Part shown: positions 51,597 to 60,180 of the stretch, in pieces | How positions within the stretch are numbered: position 1 is the first letter of the stretch | Layout: the number at the start of each line of letters is the position of its first letter | Assembly (NCBI GenBank): GCA_023386315.1 | Contig: JAEWJZ010000028.1 | Span: forward strand, 248,001-312,000 | Direction: 5' to 3' | DNA from: Bacillota bacterium | GTDB taxonomy: Bacteria > Bacillota > Clostridia > Lachnospirales > Lachnospiraceae | DNA: 64,000 nt | The notes under the pieces: model-generated | The model's database searches: none | Told to the model about the DNA's origin: nothing | Seen by the model: only the letters and a program-made list of their open reading frames with translations | Made by a program: the position numbers and the translations under genes

Positions 51597-52446
51597 AAAG
51601 GGAATCGGTTTATTAACCATATTAATCGTTATACTGGCCGCAATTGCGGCTGCCTGCGGAATCTTTTTAACAGGAGGAAGCAGAGAGATCCCGTTGCGGT
51701 CCATCCACCACAATCTGGTGATGGCTTATGGACAGGGGCTTTATAAGAATGATTCCGTATCTATGGCATTACAGGCAAGAGCCCAGGACTGGGTAACTCT
51801 GGTTCTTGGCGTTCCAGCGCTTTTGTGGTCGTTCCTTCTTGCGGGGAAAGGTTCTTTAAAAGGCAGATTTCTACTGCTTGGACTTTTGGGCTATCTTCTT
51901 TATACCTATACTACCTATTCATTTGGAGCGATGTATAACGGATTATTTCTCATATATGTGGCATTGCTGTCGGCCTGTTTTTTCGCTTTTGTACTGACCT
52001 TTCTGTCTCTATGGGAAGTAGATATACAGTCCAGATTGGACGAGGGATTTCCAGAAAAGGTTATAGGGATCATCCTCATTGTAACGGCTGTATTGGCGGG
52101 CATGATGTGGTTAAAACGGATTTGTGTTCCACTGATCAAACAGGAAGTTCCCGGTGAACTGGAACATTACACCACACTGGTAATTCAGGCTCTCGATCTT
52201 GCCATTTTGCTTCCTGCAGGAATCCTGGCAGGCATCTTACTTATGAAAAAAAATAAGTTTGGCTATCTTTTGGCACCGGTTATGGTTATCAAGCAGATGG
52301 TACTTGTCATTGTTATCATTGCCATGTTTATCAATCAGTCAATCAATGGAGTTATCATAGATAGTTCAGAGCTTGTTATTTTTCTGTTGATTGCAGTTAT
52401 CTTAAGCAGGTGCCTGTACTTATTTTTAAAAAATATCAAAGAATGA
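51583..52446 (+). CDS. Uncharacterised multi-pass membrane protein
   Basis: A roughly 287-aa protein with about seven hydrophobic segments. It starts with a positive N-terminus, TM1 (LLTILIVILAAIAAACGIF), an extracytoplasmic loop with IHHNLVMAYGQGLYKNDS and six further helices to LVIFLLIAVILS. I do not recognise a transporter signature. Its place within the operon suggests a membrane step, perhaps export or anchoring. The start is uncertain (51574, 51583 or 51586), all overlapping iorB. Confidence 0.6.
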   Translation: MMRYRKGIGLLTILIVILAAIAAACGIFLTGGSREIPLRSIHHNLVMAYGQGLYKNDSVSMALQARAQDWVTLVLGVPALLWSFLLAGKGSLKGRFLLLGLLGYLLYTYTTYSFGAMYNGLFLIYVALLSACFFAFVLTFLSLWEVDIQSRLDEGFPEKVIGIILIVTAVLAGMMWLKRICVPLIKQEVPGELEHYTTLVIQALDLAILLPAGILAGILLMKKNKFGYLLAPVMVIKQMVLVIVIIAMFINQSINGVIIDSSELVIFLLIAVILSRCLYLFLKNIKE

Positions 52447-52471
52447 TTGAAAAGAACGAAGGAGAAATCAT

Positions 52472-52777
52472 ATGAAACAATTAAATGAAGAGACAAAGAA
52501 AGAAATCAAAGAGATGGTGTACTCATTTTTAGCAGATGAGTGTGAGGTTTCCATAACAGAACTTAAGGAAGACTTATCTGTAATTGACGATTTAGATGGA
52601 GATTCTCTGATGTTTGTTGAATTGATTGAGCAGTTAAAGAAGAAATACAGTTTAAACATACAGATGCAGAACATCGGAAAATATCTGCTGAAGAATCCGG
52701 CTAACACGATTAAAGAAGTGGTGGAGACTGCCTATCTGGTCTATGAAAAGGAAAATGCCATCGTAGAGGCTTTATAA
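52472..52777 (+). CDS. Acyl carrier protein 2
   Basis: A 101-aa acidic ACP with a canonical attachment site DGDSLMFVELIEQLKKK. It is longer than ACP1, with a C-terminal helix (ETAYLVYEKENAIVEAL). GAAGGAGAAA is the RBS. It is followed 2 nt later by an enoyl-CoA hydratase gene, so it may carry the intermediates handled by the crotonase group. Confidence 0.88.
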   Translation: MKQLNEETKKEIKEMVYSFLADECEVSITELKEDLSVIDDLDGDSLMFVELIEQLKKKYSLNIQMQNIGKYLLKNPANTIKEVVETAYLVYEKENAIVEAL

Positions 52778-52779
52778 TC

Positions 52780-53517
52780 ATGAACAGAGAGTCTGCTCCC
52801 ATGGTGGAATATGATACTGTGGGAGAGAACATCGGAGTATTAAGACTTCATAATGGAAGAGATAATGTGGTGGATCATGCCGTTTTTCTGGATCTTACAG
52901 AGTTTCAGCAGTGGCTGCATCATAATCCTTTTAAGGGACTGATTATCACAGGAAACGGAAGGAACTTCAGCAAAGGTGCCAATATAGAGCGGATCAGGAC
53001 GTATAAAGATTGTCCGGAGATTCTTCAAAAAGAACTGAATGAGGGGAAGAAGATCTTATCCTACATAGAAGGCCTGCCTCTTATAACGGTTGCAGCTATT
53101 GAAGGAGCCTGTTTTGGAGCAGGGCTTGAAATTGCTCTCAGCTGCAATTACCGGCTGGCAGCTGAACAGGCTTTGTTTTCCTTCCCGGAGATTACACTGG
53201 GACTTTTGCCCGGATTTGGAGGAACGATAAGGCTTCCAAATCTAATCGGACAAAGAAATGCAAAAAAACTGATTTTATCAGGTGATATGATCACAGGTAA
53301 GGAGGCTCTGCGTCTGGGGCTGGTGGATGAGACGACTGGAAAAAGAGAAGCACTTCCAAAAGCGGTGGACTTGATTGAGGGACTGGCGTACCGTTACACT
53401 GCCAGACAAAAGGAATGCTTCGATCAGATCTGGGACCAGCCGGAGACCAATTGCTGGCCCATGTACGAGAAAGAAAGCAGATATTTTACGGAGCTCATAA
53501 AGACTATGGATATCTGA
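52780..53517 (+). CDS. Enoyl-CoA hydratase/isomerase family protein 1
   Basis: A 245-aa crotonase. The oxyanion-hole segments are intact: NFSKGANIERIRTY and IEGACFGAGLEIALSCNYRL, followed by FPEITLGLLPGFGGTIRLP with the usual acidic position (PEI). It hydrates or dehydrates 2-enoyl thioesters. Two further crotonase-like proteins follow (53964, 54578). It is tightly packed after ACP2. Confidence 0.87.
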   Translation: MNRESAPMVEYDTVGENIGVLRLHNGRDNVVDHAVFLDLTEFQQWLHHNPFKGLIITGNGRNFSKGANIERIRTYKDCPEILQKELNEGKKILSYIEGLPLITVAAIEGACFGAGLEIALSCNYRLAAEQALFSFPEITLGLLPGFGGTIRLPNLIGQRNAKKLILSGDMITGKEALRLGLVDETTGKREALPKAVDLIEGLAYRYTARQKECFDQIWDQPETNCWPMYEKESRYFTELIKTMDI

Positions 53518-53533
53518 CTGGACAGGAGATGAT

Positions 53534-53959
53534 ATTATTTTAACCAATCAGTGTTGGTTTGAAGTTCAGGGACATGAACTGGATTCTTTCAAACATGTAA
53601 ATAATTCCGTTTATTTAAATTATTTAGAAACCGTGCGCTGGAATTTCTTTCGTGAATTTTCCATGATGGAGGATTTAGAGCGGGAGAAACTATATCCGGT
53701 TGTCATTGAGGTAAACGTCAGATATATGAAAGAACTGCGGCTGTTTGATCAGTTTGTTATAGACAGCCGCTACTGGATTGAAGACAACTATATCGTATCC
53801 GACCATAAAGCGGTGTGTAACGATCGAAAAGCCACCATGATGAAAGCAAAGGTAAAGATGCTTCTGGTGTCCGAGGACCGCATTGTGTACGATATTCCGC
53901 CTCATATCAGAGAGCTGTTTTCAGCCGGAGAACCAATCCTGGCCCACGGGGGGGAATAA
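53534..53959 (+). CDS. 4HBT hot-dog thioesterase with non-canonical start
   Basis: The hot-dog signature DSFKHVNNSVYLNYLETVRW begins upstream of any ATG, GTG or TTG that gives full length. AGGAG (53524-53528) is followed in frame only by ATT codons at 53534 and 53537; ATG 53529 is out of frame and stops after four codons. From ATT the product is about 141 aa, the normal 4HBT size. Either ATT is used, or a one-base deletion has displaced the ATG. A start at GTG 53633 would lose the catalytic motif. It likely releases the acyl chain from ACP or CoA. Confidence 0.72.
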   Translation: MILTNQCWFEVQGHELDSFKHVNNSVYLNYLETVRWNFFREFSMMEDLEREKLYPVVIEVNVRYMKELRLFDQFVIDSRYWIEDNYIVSDHKAVCNDRKATMMKAKVKMLLVSEDRIVYDIPPHIRELFSAGEPILAHGGE

Positions 53960-53963
53960 CTTG

Positions 53964-54581
53964 ATGGAAAACCAGATGTTAATCTGCCAGATTATGTCCG
54001 AAAGGGATCTGGCACCATTTGTAAGGGGAGCCATTGAGACAGGAGAGAAGAACATCATAATCCTGCACCTGAAAAAGGACTGTTTAAGTGACCTGCCGGA
54101 CAGAGATTTTCTGCAGATAAAAAAAGTTCTTCTTGATCCTTATATCATATCTGTTTTAGTCATTGACTGTGTGTTTTCTATGAGTCTATGCGAAAAGATA
54201 TATATATTTGATATGTGCTTTCTATCCGATCAGGGAACTCTGCGGTATGATCCGGAGCATAGGACAGGCCGTTATTTTTTGCAGCTGTTATCTGCACCCA
54301 AATTTTCATTTGGAAAAGAAGCCCGTATCATGAATTGTGAAGAACTTATAAACCATGGATTTGCCAATGCCATTTTAAGGAACGAAAGCTTTATTGAAGA
54401 CCTGGAAACACAAATGTCAGACCTTACGATGGAACGGACGAGAGAACAGCTTCATGGGATTAAAAGTTGTATGATTGCCTACAAAGATTGCTGCCTGTCA
54501 GGAGAAGCACTCACAGCTGATCCTGAGACCGGCTATTTTTGTAAACTGGCACTTATAAAAATTGAGGAAGATACGAAGTGA
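53964..54581 (+). CDS. Degenerate crotonase-like protein
   Basis: A 205-aa protein between two clear crotonases. The C-terminal half (GRYFLQLLSAPKFSFGKEAR, then NCEELINHGFANAIL) resembles the second half of the crotonase fold. The oxyanion-hole Gly-Gly motif and the catalytic Glu region are missing, so it is probably inactive or regulatory. ATG 53964 follows GGGGGGGAATAAC. It overlaps the next crotonase start. The assignment rests on layout and weak similarity only. Confidence 0.5.
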   Translation: MENQMLICQIMSERDLAPFVRGAIETGEKNIIILHLKKDCLSDLPDRDFLQIKKVLLDPYIISVLVIDCVFSMSLCEKIYIFDMCFLSDQGTLRYDPEHRTGRYFLQLLSAPKFSFGKEARIMNCEELINHGFANAILRNESFIEDLETQMSDLTMERTREQLHGIKSCMIAYKDCCLSGEALTADPETGYFCKLALIKIEEDTK

Positions 54582-55285
54582 TGAGACTTAAATTTGAGAC
54601 AATTGTTTACGAAGAATTGGAAGGCATTGCATATATCTGCATTAATATGCCTCCAGCCAATAAAATGAAATCCCAGTTCCTTTTAGAGATTTCAAAGGTT
54701 ATAAAAGAATATGCACTGTCCACAAGTGCTTCGGGAATCATTATATATGGAAGCGGAAGGCATTATAGTTCCGGAGCAGATGTTGGAGAACTGTTAGATT
54801 TTATCAGCTCCCATGCTGAAGTAGAAGACGGTGTGGTGACTCATTATCCGGAATGGTATTTGGATTGTAAAGAAAGCTTTAAGAAACTGTTTCATATGAA
54901 AATTCCAGTGGTAAGTGCCATTGGAGGCTTCTGTATCGGATCCGGATTTGAGCTGGCGTTATCTTCCCATGTAAGAATCTGTGAGTCAGGTGCCAGGCTT
55001 GGTTTGCCGGAATCCACCTTTGGACTTTTACCTGGGGTGAACGGAACTTTGAGACTTTCGGAAGAGGCAGGATTTTTTCATGCTTATGAAATGATTGTAA
55101 AGGGCAGCCTGATCGATTCCCAGGAAGCGGACAGGCTGGGAATCATTGATCTTCTGGTACCAAGAAAGAGCTCCTTGGATTATGCAAGAAAGCTCATTGT
55201 TTTTATTAACGAACATCGTTGCGATTATGATTTTGCCAACCGGTTTCATTTCATAGATGGGTTTAAAGAATATTATTTTACTTAA
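54578..55285 (+). CDS. Enoyl-CoA hydratase/isomerase family protein 2
   Basis: A 235-aa crotonase. It has HYSSGADVGELLDFI and IGGFCIGSGFELALSSHVRI for the oxyanion hole, and LPESTFGLLPGVNGTLRLSE with Glu at the catalytic position. It starts at GTG 54578 or ATG 54581 in the stop of the preceding gene (translational coupling). Paired with the crotonase at 52780 and the 3-hydroxyacyl-CoA dehydrogenase at 57836, it would complete a reduce-and-dehydrate cycle. Confidence 0.85.
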   Translation: MMRLKFETIVYEELEGIAYICINMPPANKMKSQFLLEISKVIKEYALSTSASGIIIYGSGRHYSSGADVGELLDFISSHAEVEDGVVTHYPEWYLDCKESFKKLFHMKIPVVSAIGGFCIGSGFELALSSHVRICESGARLGLPESTFGLLPGVNGTLRLSEEAGFFHAYEMIVKGSLIDSQEADRLGIIDLLVPRKSSLDYARKLIVFINEHRCDYDFANRFHFIDGFKEYYFT

Positions 55286-55302
55286 AGAGGGGAGTCTATC
55301 CG

Positions 55303-56415
55303 ATGGCTATCAATGTAAAATTATCTGGCGCAGGTACATACCTTCCTGGAAATCCCATTGATTTTGACGATATCAATGATTATCTGGGAGAATTTAGTGA
55401 GGCGCCTAAAAAGATCAGAAACTGGGCAGGAAGAGTCCAGCCTATTATTAAAGAAATGCTTGGGATCAATCACTGCTACTATGCCTTTGACAACAAGACA
55501 AGGACATTTGTGGATGACAATTTAACAATGTCAGTCAAAGCGGCTGAAAAGGCCATGGAAGAAGCCGGTGTTTTGGCAAAGGATATTGATCTTTTAATAT
55601 ACGGCGGTGCTTATTCCCATCAGATTCCACCCCTTACTACCAGAATACAGGAAGAACTGGGGATCGATATGTGCGGAGAAATCCACATTCATTCCAACTG
55701 CACTTCTATCTACAAAGCAATTAAGCTGGCCCATGTCATGCTTGCCTCAGGGGAATATAAGAATGCGCTTGTGATCTCTTCCAGTGTGGCAAGTTCCTGT
55801 TTTATCCCCGAATTTTATAATCAGACCCTTATTACCAAAGAAGACATTTTCCTGCGCTGGTATCTCTGTGACGGGGCAGGTGCTATGGTATTTTCTGCGG
55901 TGAAAAATGAAAAGGAAGGGCTTTATCTGGAAGATACCTACTTTGAATCAGCTGGAAGCAGAAAAAAGTCAGCTATGGGAAACAGCTATCCCTTCCACTG
56001 GACCAATCCCAAAGAGGATTATCAGAACGGCTGCCATCATATCCGCCAGATTTACTTAAATGAAATGCGGGATTATGCGATGGAAGAAAATGGAAAAACC
56101 ATCTTTTATAATGCCCTGGTTCGCATGTTAAATGAAAAAAATATTGATTTAAAAGACTTAAAGCATTTTGTAGTAAATATGCCTTCAAAATTTGTGAGAG
56201 AGCTGATTATTGAAGAATGTCTTGGCCTTGGTATCCGCAAAGACCAGTTTTACAGTGCAATCGAAGATGTGGGATATGCGGGTCCTCCTGCCGCTCTTAT
56301 TTCCATTGACAATCTGTTAAAGGAACACACTTACCAGAGCGGGGATCTGATTTTCAGCTTTGTCATGGAGGTTAGCAAATTCATGCAGGCAGGTTTTACA
56401 TTAAGAAAAATATAA
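55303..56415 (+). CDS. KASIII-like protein lacking catalytic His and Asn
   Basis: A 370-aa thiolase-fold protein, about 45 aa longer than FabH. The active Cys is kept (Cys133 in HSNCTSIYKAIKLA). At the HQAN position it reads VVNMPSKF, putting Asn292 in place of His, and NTA(G/S) is replaced by GYAGPP. Such changes occur in KASIII relatives that act as acyltransferases rather than condensing enzymes. It may transfer an acyl group within the pathway. GAGGGGAG is the RBS. Confidence 0.78.
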   Translation: MAINVKLSGAGTYLPGNPIDFDDINDYLGEFSEAPKKIRNWAGRVQPIIKEMLGINHCYYAFDNKTRTFVDDNLTMSVKAAEKAMEEAGVLAKDIDLLIYGGAYSHQIPPLTTRIQEELGIDMCGEIHIHSNCTSIYKAIKLAHVMLASGEYKNALVISSSVASSCFIPEFYNQTLITKEDIFLRWYLCDGAGAMVFSAVKNEKEGLYLEDTYFESAGSRKKSAMGNSYPFHWTNPKEDYQNGCHHIRQIYLNEMRDYAMEENGKTIFYNALVRMLNEKNIDLKDLKHFVVNMPSKFVRELIIEECLGLGIRKDQFYSAIEDVGYAGPPAALISIDNLLKEHTYQSGDLIFSFVMEVSKFMQAGFTLRKI

Positions 56416-56430
56416 AGTGAGGAGCAGGAA

Positions 56431-57828
56431 ATGAAAATACTATTGGTAAATCCGCCCATTCCCAGAGTCTTCCGTATGTTTGATTTTGCTGACGAGGCCG
56501 TAAGAAAATCGTTTGGAAGAAGAGTCATGGTGGGTCCGCCTCTTGCTTTAAATGAGCTGGCAAGCATGGTACCTGACGATGAAGTGGTGATTCTGGATCA
56601 AAAAACAGAAGAAGATAATATACCGGGATATGATTTTGCCCAGGCGTATGTGGAAGAGTTAAAACGGTTTTCACCTGATTTTGTGGGAGTTACCTGCATT
56701 ACCGCTCAGTACAATTCAGTACTGAAAATCTTAAATATCACAAAAGAATATGATAAAAACATTTTAACTATGGTAGGCGGCATACATCCCACCCTCTGCC
56801 CCGATTCTTTTTCAGGCTCCAAGGCCGATCTTGTTACAGTTGGTATTGGAAAATACAGCTTTAAAAAGATGATAGAGATATTTAAGGCAGATGGCTGGCT
56901 GGCAGATTTCAGCAAGATTCCAGGACTTGGGCTCAATAGAGGAACCAGCATTTTTTATACCCAGTCCATCTGCAGTCTCAGCACAGAGGAGATTAAGGAG
57001 CAGCACATCCTGGATACTGTTATGCCAAACCGGAAGCTGACGGATAAATATAATTATACCATTCGGCAGATGGGAAAAAAGATACACTATATCAGTACCT
57101 CCCAGGGGTGCACCCACAAATGTAACTTTTGCAGCATCTGGCAGACCACGGGCGGACGGTATTTTCATAAAGATGTGGAATGCATAATCCGGGAATTAAA
57201 GACAATGGCTGAATATCCCATTATCCGTTTCTGCGATGCCAATACCTTTGGTGATATAAAAAAAGCCAGACTTTTATTTACCAGAATTATTGAAGAAGGT
57301 TTAAATAACCATTATTATCTGGCAGATGTGCGAACGGATACGGTGATCCGGCATCCGGATATTATTGAGCTTGCTGTAAAAGCAGGGCTTCGGATCACAA
57401 TCTGCGGATTGGAAGCTACCAGCAATGAAGAGCTGGAAGCTTATAATAAGCAAAACACCATCGAGAATATTTCCGGTGCCTTAAAGTTTTTAAACAGCCT
57501 TGGGATCTTAGTCAACGGCAACTACATTGTAAGACCGGAATATGTGGAATCAGATTTTGACCGGGTGGCACAGTTTGTAAGCGATAATCCCATTTATCAT
57601 GCCGGCTTTACGGTACTGACTCCATTTCCGGGAACAGAGCTTTATGAGACTATGAAAAAAGACATCATCAACCATAATCTGGATTACTACAATTTAACCA
57701 ATGCTGTAGTGGAGACCGTGTTACCGGAACCGAAATTTTATGAACAGGTTGGAAAACTGTATAAGACCAGCAAAATTGCAGGAGATGAATATCGCCTTAA
57801 ATTTGGAAGTGACCTGCTGGTAGAATAG
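56431..57828 (+). CDS. B12-binding-domain radical SAM protein
   Basis: A 465-aa BchE/HpnP-like enzyme. N-terminal cobalamin-binding fold (MKILLVNPPIPRVFR; GVTCITAQYNSV; MVGGIHPTL) precedes a radical SAM core with Cys227, Cys231 and Cys234 in CTHKCNFCSIW. The family catalyses methylation at unactivated carbons or oxygen-independent ring chemistry. It is an anaerobic tailoring enzyme, probably methylating or cyclising the acyl chain. GTGAGGAGCAG is the RBS. The stop is 7 nt before the dehydrogenase gene. Confidence 0.88.
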   Translation: MKILLVNPPIPRVFRMFDFADEAVRKSFGRRVMVGPPLALNELASMVPDDEVVILDQKTEEDNIPGYDFAQAYVEELKRFSPDFVGVTCITAQYNSVLKILNITKEYDKNILTMVGGIHPTLCPDSFSGSKADLVTVGIGKYSFKKMIEIFKADGWLADFSKIPGLGLNRGTSIFYTQSICSLSTEEIKEQHILDTVMPNRKLTDKYNYTIRQMGKKIHYISTSQGCTHKCNFCSIWQTTGGRYFHKDVECIIRELKTMAEYPIIRFCDANTFGDIKKARLLFTRIIEEGLNNHYYLADVRTDTVIRHPDIIELAVKAGLRITICGLEATSNEELEAYNKQNTIENISGALKFLNSLGILVNGNYIVRPEYVESDFDRVAQFVSDNPIYHAGFTVLTPFPGTELYETMKKDIINHNLDYYNLTNAVVETVLPEPKFYEQVGKLYKTSKIAGDEYRLKFGSDLLVE

Positions 57829-57835
57829 GAAAAAA

Positions 57836-58942
57836 ATGACAATAGGAATCGTTGGATCAGGAAGAATGGGACAGGATCTTTTCTATTCGCTGATGGAATA
57901 TGACTGCCAGGTCATACTGGTCTCCAGAAACCAGGAGCAGATTGATAAGATCACAAAGAGAATACAGAAAAAACGAAGAAGAGACCCGCAGCTCATGGGG
58001 GGAAAAACTTCCATAATCACAGATAAGCTGACTGACTTAGCTGACTGTGATATAATTATAGAGACTGTAATAGAAGATTTAAACGTCAAGCAGGAAATCT
58101 TTCAAAGATTGGAAGGGATTGCAAAACACACCTGTATCTTCGCAACCAATACCTCTTCTCTAGACGTAACAGATGTGTTTTTTTATGGAAAGGCGAAAGA
58201 GCGATGTCTGGGACTTCACTATTTCTATCCATTAAAAGTGATTTCTGCAGCAGAAGTAAATGCAGGTCCGGATACAAGTGAGGAGACGGTGAAAGAAATG
58301 GTTAAGTTCCTTTCTATGACCGGCAGAAAACCTTTGGTATTAAGGGGGGAAAACCGCCTGGTGTTATCAAAGCTTTTGATCTCATTGGCCGCATATGCCT
58401 ATAAGCTGTCATTAGAAGGGGAACTTACTTTAAAAGAGCTTGACCAGATCACAAAGCAGGTGCTTCTCTTTGGAATCTTTGAAATGGTGGATTCGACTGG
58501 TTTTCAAATCATCTCTCAGTGCCTGATTAATCTGCCGGATCACCTTCATTCTAACCTTTTTAAGCCTCTTCTTTTACAAGTCTCTGATTTCATGAAGCAG
58601 GAGAAAGACGGAAGAAGGGGAGAGGGACTTCTATCCTTAGAAGATTCCGGTAAGAGAGATGCCGCTTATATTGTAAACCGGGAAGAGTGTTACGAGGCAT
58701 ATGGGATAAGATTTCTTTCTTTTCTGCTTAATGAAATTGCGCGGTACATGGAAGATCCGATCTTAGACAATAAGCAGTTTCAGGAAAGTATAGAGGAAGT
58801 CTTAGGCGTATCTGCTTCGCTAAAATCTCTTTATACGGAGCTGAAAGAGGAGACGCTTTTAGAAACCTTAATGACTGAATATAAAAAGACTCTGGATCCG
58901 TTATTTCTTCCAGCGGATTTTAAGGTATATCGTAAACTTTAG
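57836..58942 (+). CDS. 3-hydroxyacyl-CoA dehydrogenase (HAD) family protein
   Basis: A 368-aa NAD-dependent enzyme. The Rossmann motif GIVGSGRMGQDLFYSL is at the N-terminus, ATNTSSLDVTDV and HYFYPLK (the catalytic HF.P region) follow, and a C-terminal helical dimerisation domain fills about 185-368. It interconverts 3-hydroxy- and 3-ketoacyl thioesters, here probably in the reducing direction. It lacks a fused crotonase; crotonases are encoded separately just upstream. Confidence 0.86.
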   Translation: MTIGIVGSGRMGQDLFYSLMEYDCQVILVSRNQEQIDKITKRIQKKRRRDPQLMGGKTSIITDKLTDLADCDIIIETVIEDLNVKQEIFQRLEGIAKHTCIFATNTSSLDVTDVFFYGKAKERCLGLHYFYPLKVISAAEVNAGPDTSEETVKEMVKFLSMTGRKPLVLRGENRLVLSKLLISLAAYAYKLSLEGELTLKELDQITKQVLLFGIFEMVDSTGFQIISQCLINLPDHLHSNLFKPLLLQVSDFMKQEKDGRRGEGLLSLEDSGKRDAAYIVNREECYEAYGIRFLSFLLNEIARYMEDPILDNKQFQESIEEVLGVSASLKSLYTELKEETLLETLMTEYKKTLDPLFLPADFKVYRKL

Positions 58943-58951
58943 GGGGTATCC

Positions 58952-60178
58952 ATGAAAGATAACAAGACCGTAATTACAGGTATGGGAATGATAAATGCTT
59001 TAGGAAACACCATGGAAGAAAGCTTTTGTAAAATGATCAGAGGAGTTTCTGGAGTAAGACCGATTACGCTGTTTGATCCGTCCGGATTAGAGACAAAGAT
59101 TGCTGCTCAGGTGGATAACAGCTTTTTAGAAAAGGCAAAAGAGCTGATAAAGAAGAGAGAGCGAGGCAAGATGACCCGCTTAACCCAGATGGCGTTAGTG
59201 GCTGCGGATGAAGCCGTGAGAGACAGCGGAATCGATTTCGATTCCTGTGACAGAAGCCGGGTGGCTGTGATTTTGGGAATCGTAACGTCTGCTTACAGTG
59301 ATGTGGAAAAAGAACAATCAGAAAGTAACAGTATTGTTAAATCAATGCCCAATGCTCCCAGTGCATGGATCTCTATCCGCTACGGACTCAAAGGTCCGAA
59401 CTTTAATGTATCCACAGCCTGTGCCTCATCTGCTTATGCCATTGCATTGGGGCAGCAGCTGATTCAATCCGGCTTTACAGATGTGGTCATTGCCGGGGGT
59501 GCAGACTCACACATTCAAAAAGACTATATCAAAGGCTTTAATCAGATTATGACACTTTCCGTAAAGAACGAAACGCCGGAATCTGCCTGCTGTCCTTTCT
59601 CCAGGAACCGGGACGGTTTTGTTATGGGAGAAGGGGCCGGCATTATGATCCTGGAATCAGAAGCACATGCAAAGAAACGGGGAGCCAGAATCTATGCAGA
59701 GGTAGGAGGCTGTGCCATAACAAGCGATGCAGGAGACATCACGGCACCGCAGGCAGACGGTGTTATGATGGCAAAGACCATGAAGCTTGCCATGGACCAG
59801 GCGGGAGTGAACCCGGCAGATATTGATTATATCAATGCACACGGAACCTCCACCTATTTAAATGACAAATACGAGACGATGGCAATCAAATCCTGCTTTG
59901 GCTCCCATGCAGATGACCTTTATGTATCTTCCACCAAATCCATGATCGGCCATACGGTGGGGGCATCCGGAGTGATTGAGGGGATTGTTACAGTTTTAAC
60001 TATGGGTCAGAGTATCATTACCCCAACCATCAATTATAAGGAGCCAGACCCGGAACTGGATTTAAATTATGTACCCAATGTCCCGATCCAAAAACAGGTG
60101 AACATGGCAATCTCTAATTCCTTTGGTTTTGGAGGGCATAATGCCAGTATATTATATAGAAAATACGAAGGAGAATGA
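58952..60178 (+). CDS. Beta-ketoacyl-ACP synthase II (FabF-type KS)
   Basis: A 408-aa ketosynthase with a full Cys-His-His triad: Cys157 (STACASSAYA), His297 (NAHGTST) and His334 (MIGHTVGASG). It catalyses chain extension with malonyl-ACP. There is no adjacent chain-length-factor partner, so iteration would be by a homodimer. AGGGGGT is the RBS. Its stop overlaps the RBS of the rmlB-like gene. Confidence 0.92.
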   Translation: MKDNKTVITGMGMINALGNTMEESFCKMIRGVSGVRPITLFDPSGLETKIAAQVDNSFLEKAKELIKKRERGKMTRLTQMALVAADEAVRDSGIDFDSCDRSRVAVILGIVTSAYSDVEKEQSESNSIVKSMPNAPSAWISIRYGLKGPNFNVSTACASSAYAIALGQQLIQSGFTDVVIAGGADSHIQKDYIKGFNQIMTLSVKNETPESACCPFSRNRDGFVMGEGAGIMILESEAHAKKRGARIYAEVGGCAITSDAGDITAPQADGVMMAKTMKLAMDQAGVNPADIDYINAHGTSTYLNDKYETMAIKSCFGSHADDLYVSSTKSMIGHTVGASGVIEGIVTVLTMGQSIITPTINYKEPDPELDLNYVPNVPIQKQVNMAISNSFGFGGHNASILYRKYEGE

Positions 60179-60180
60179 AA

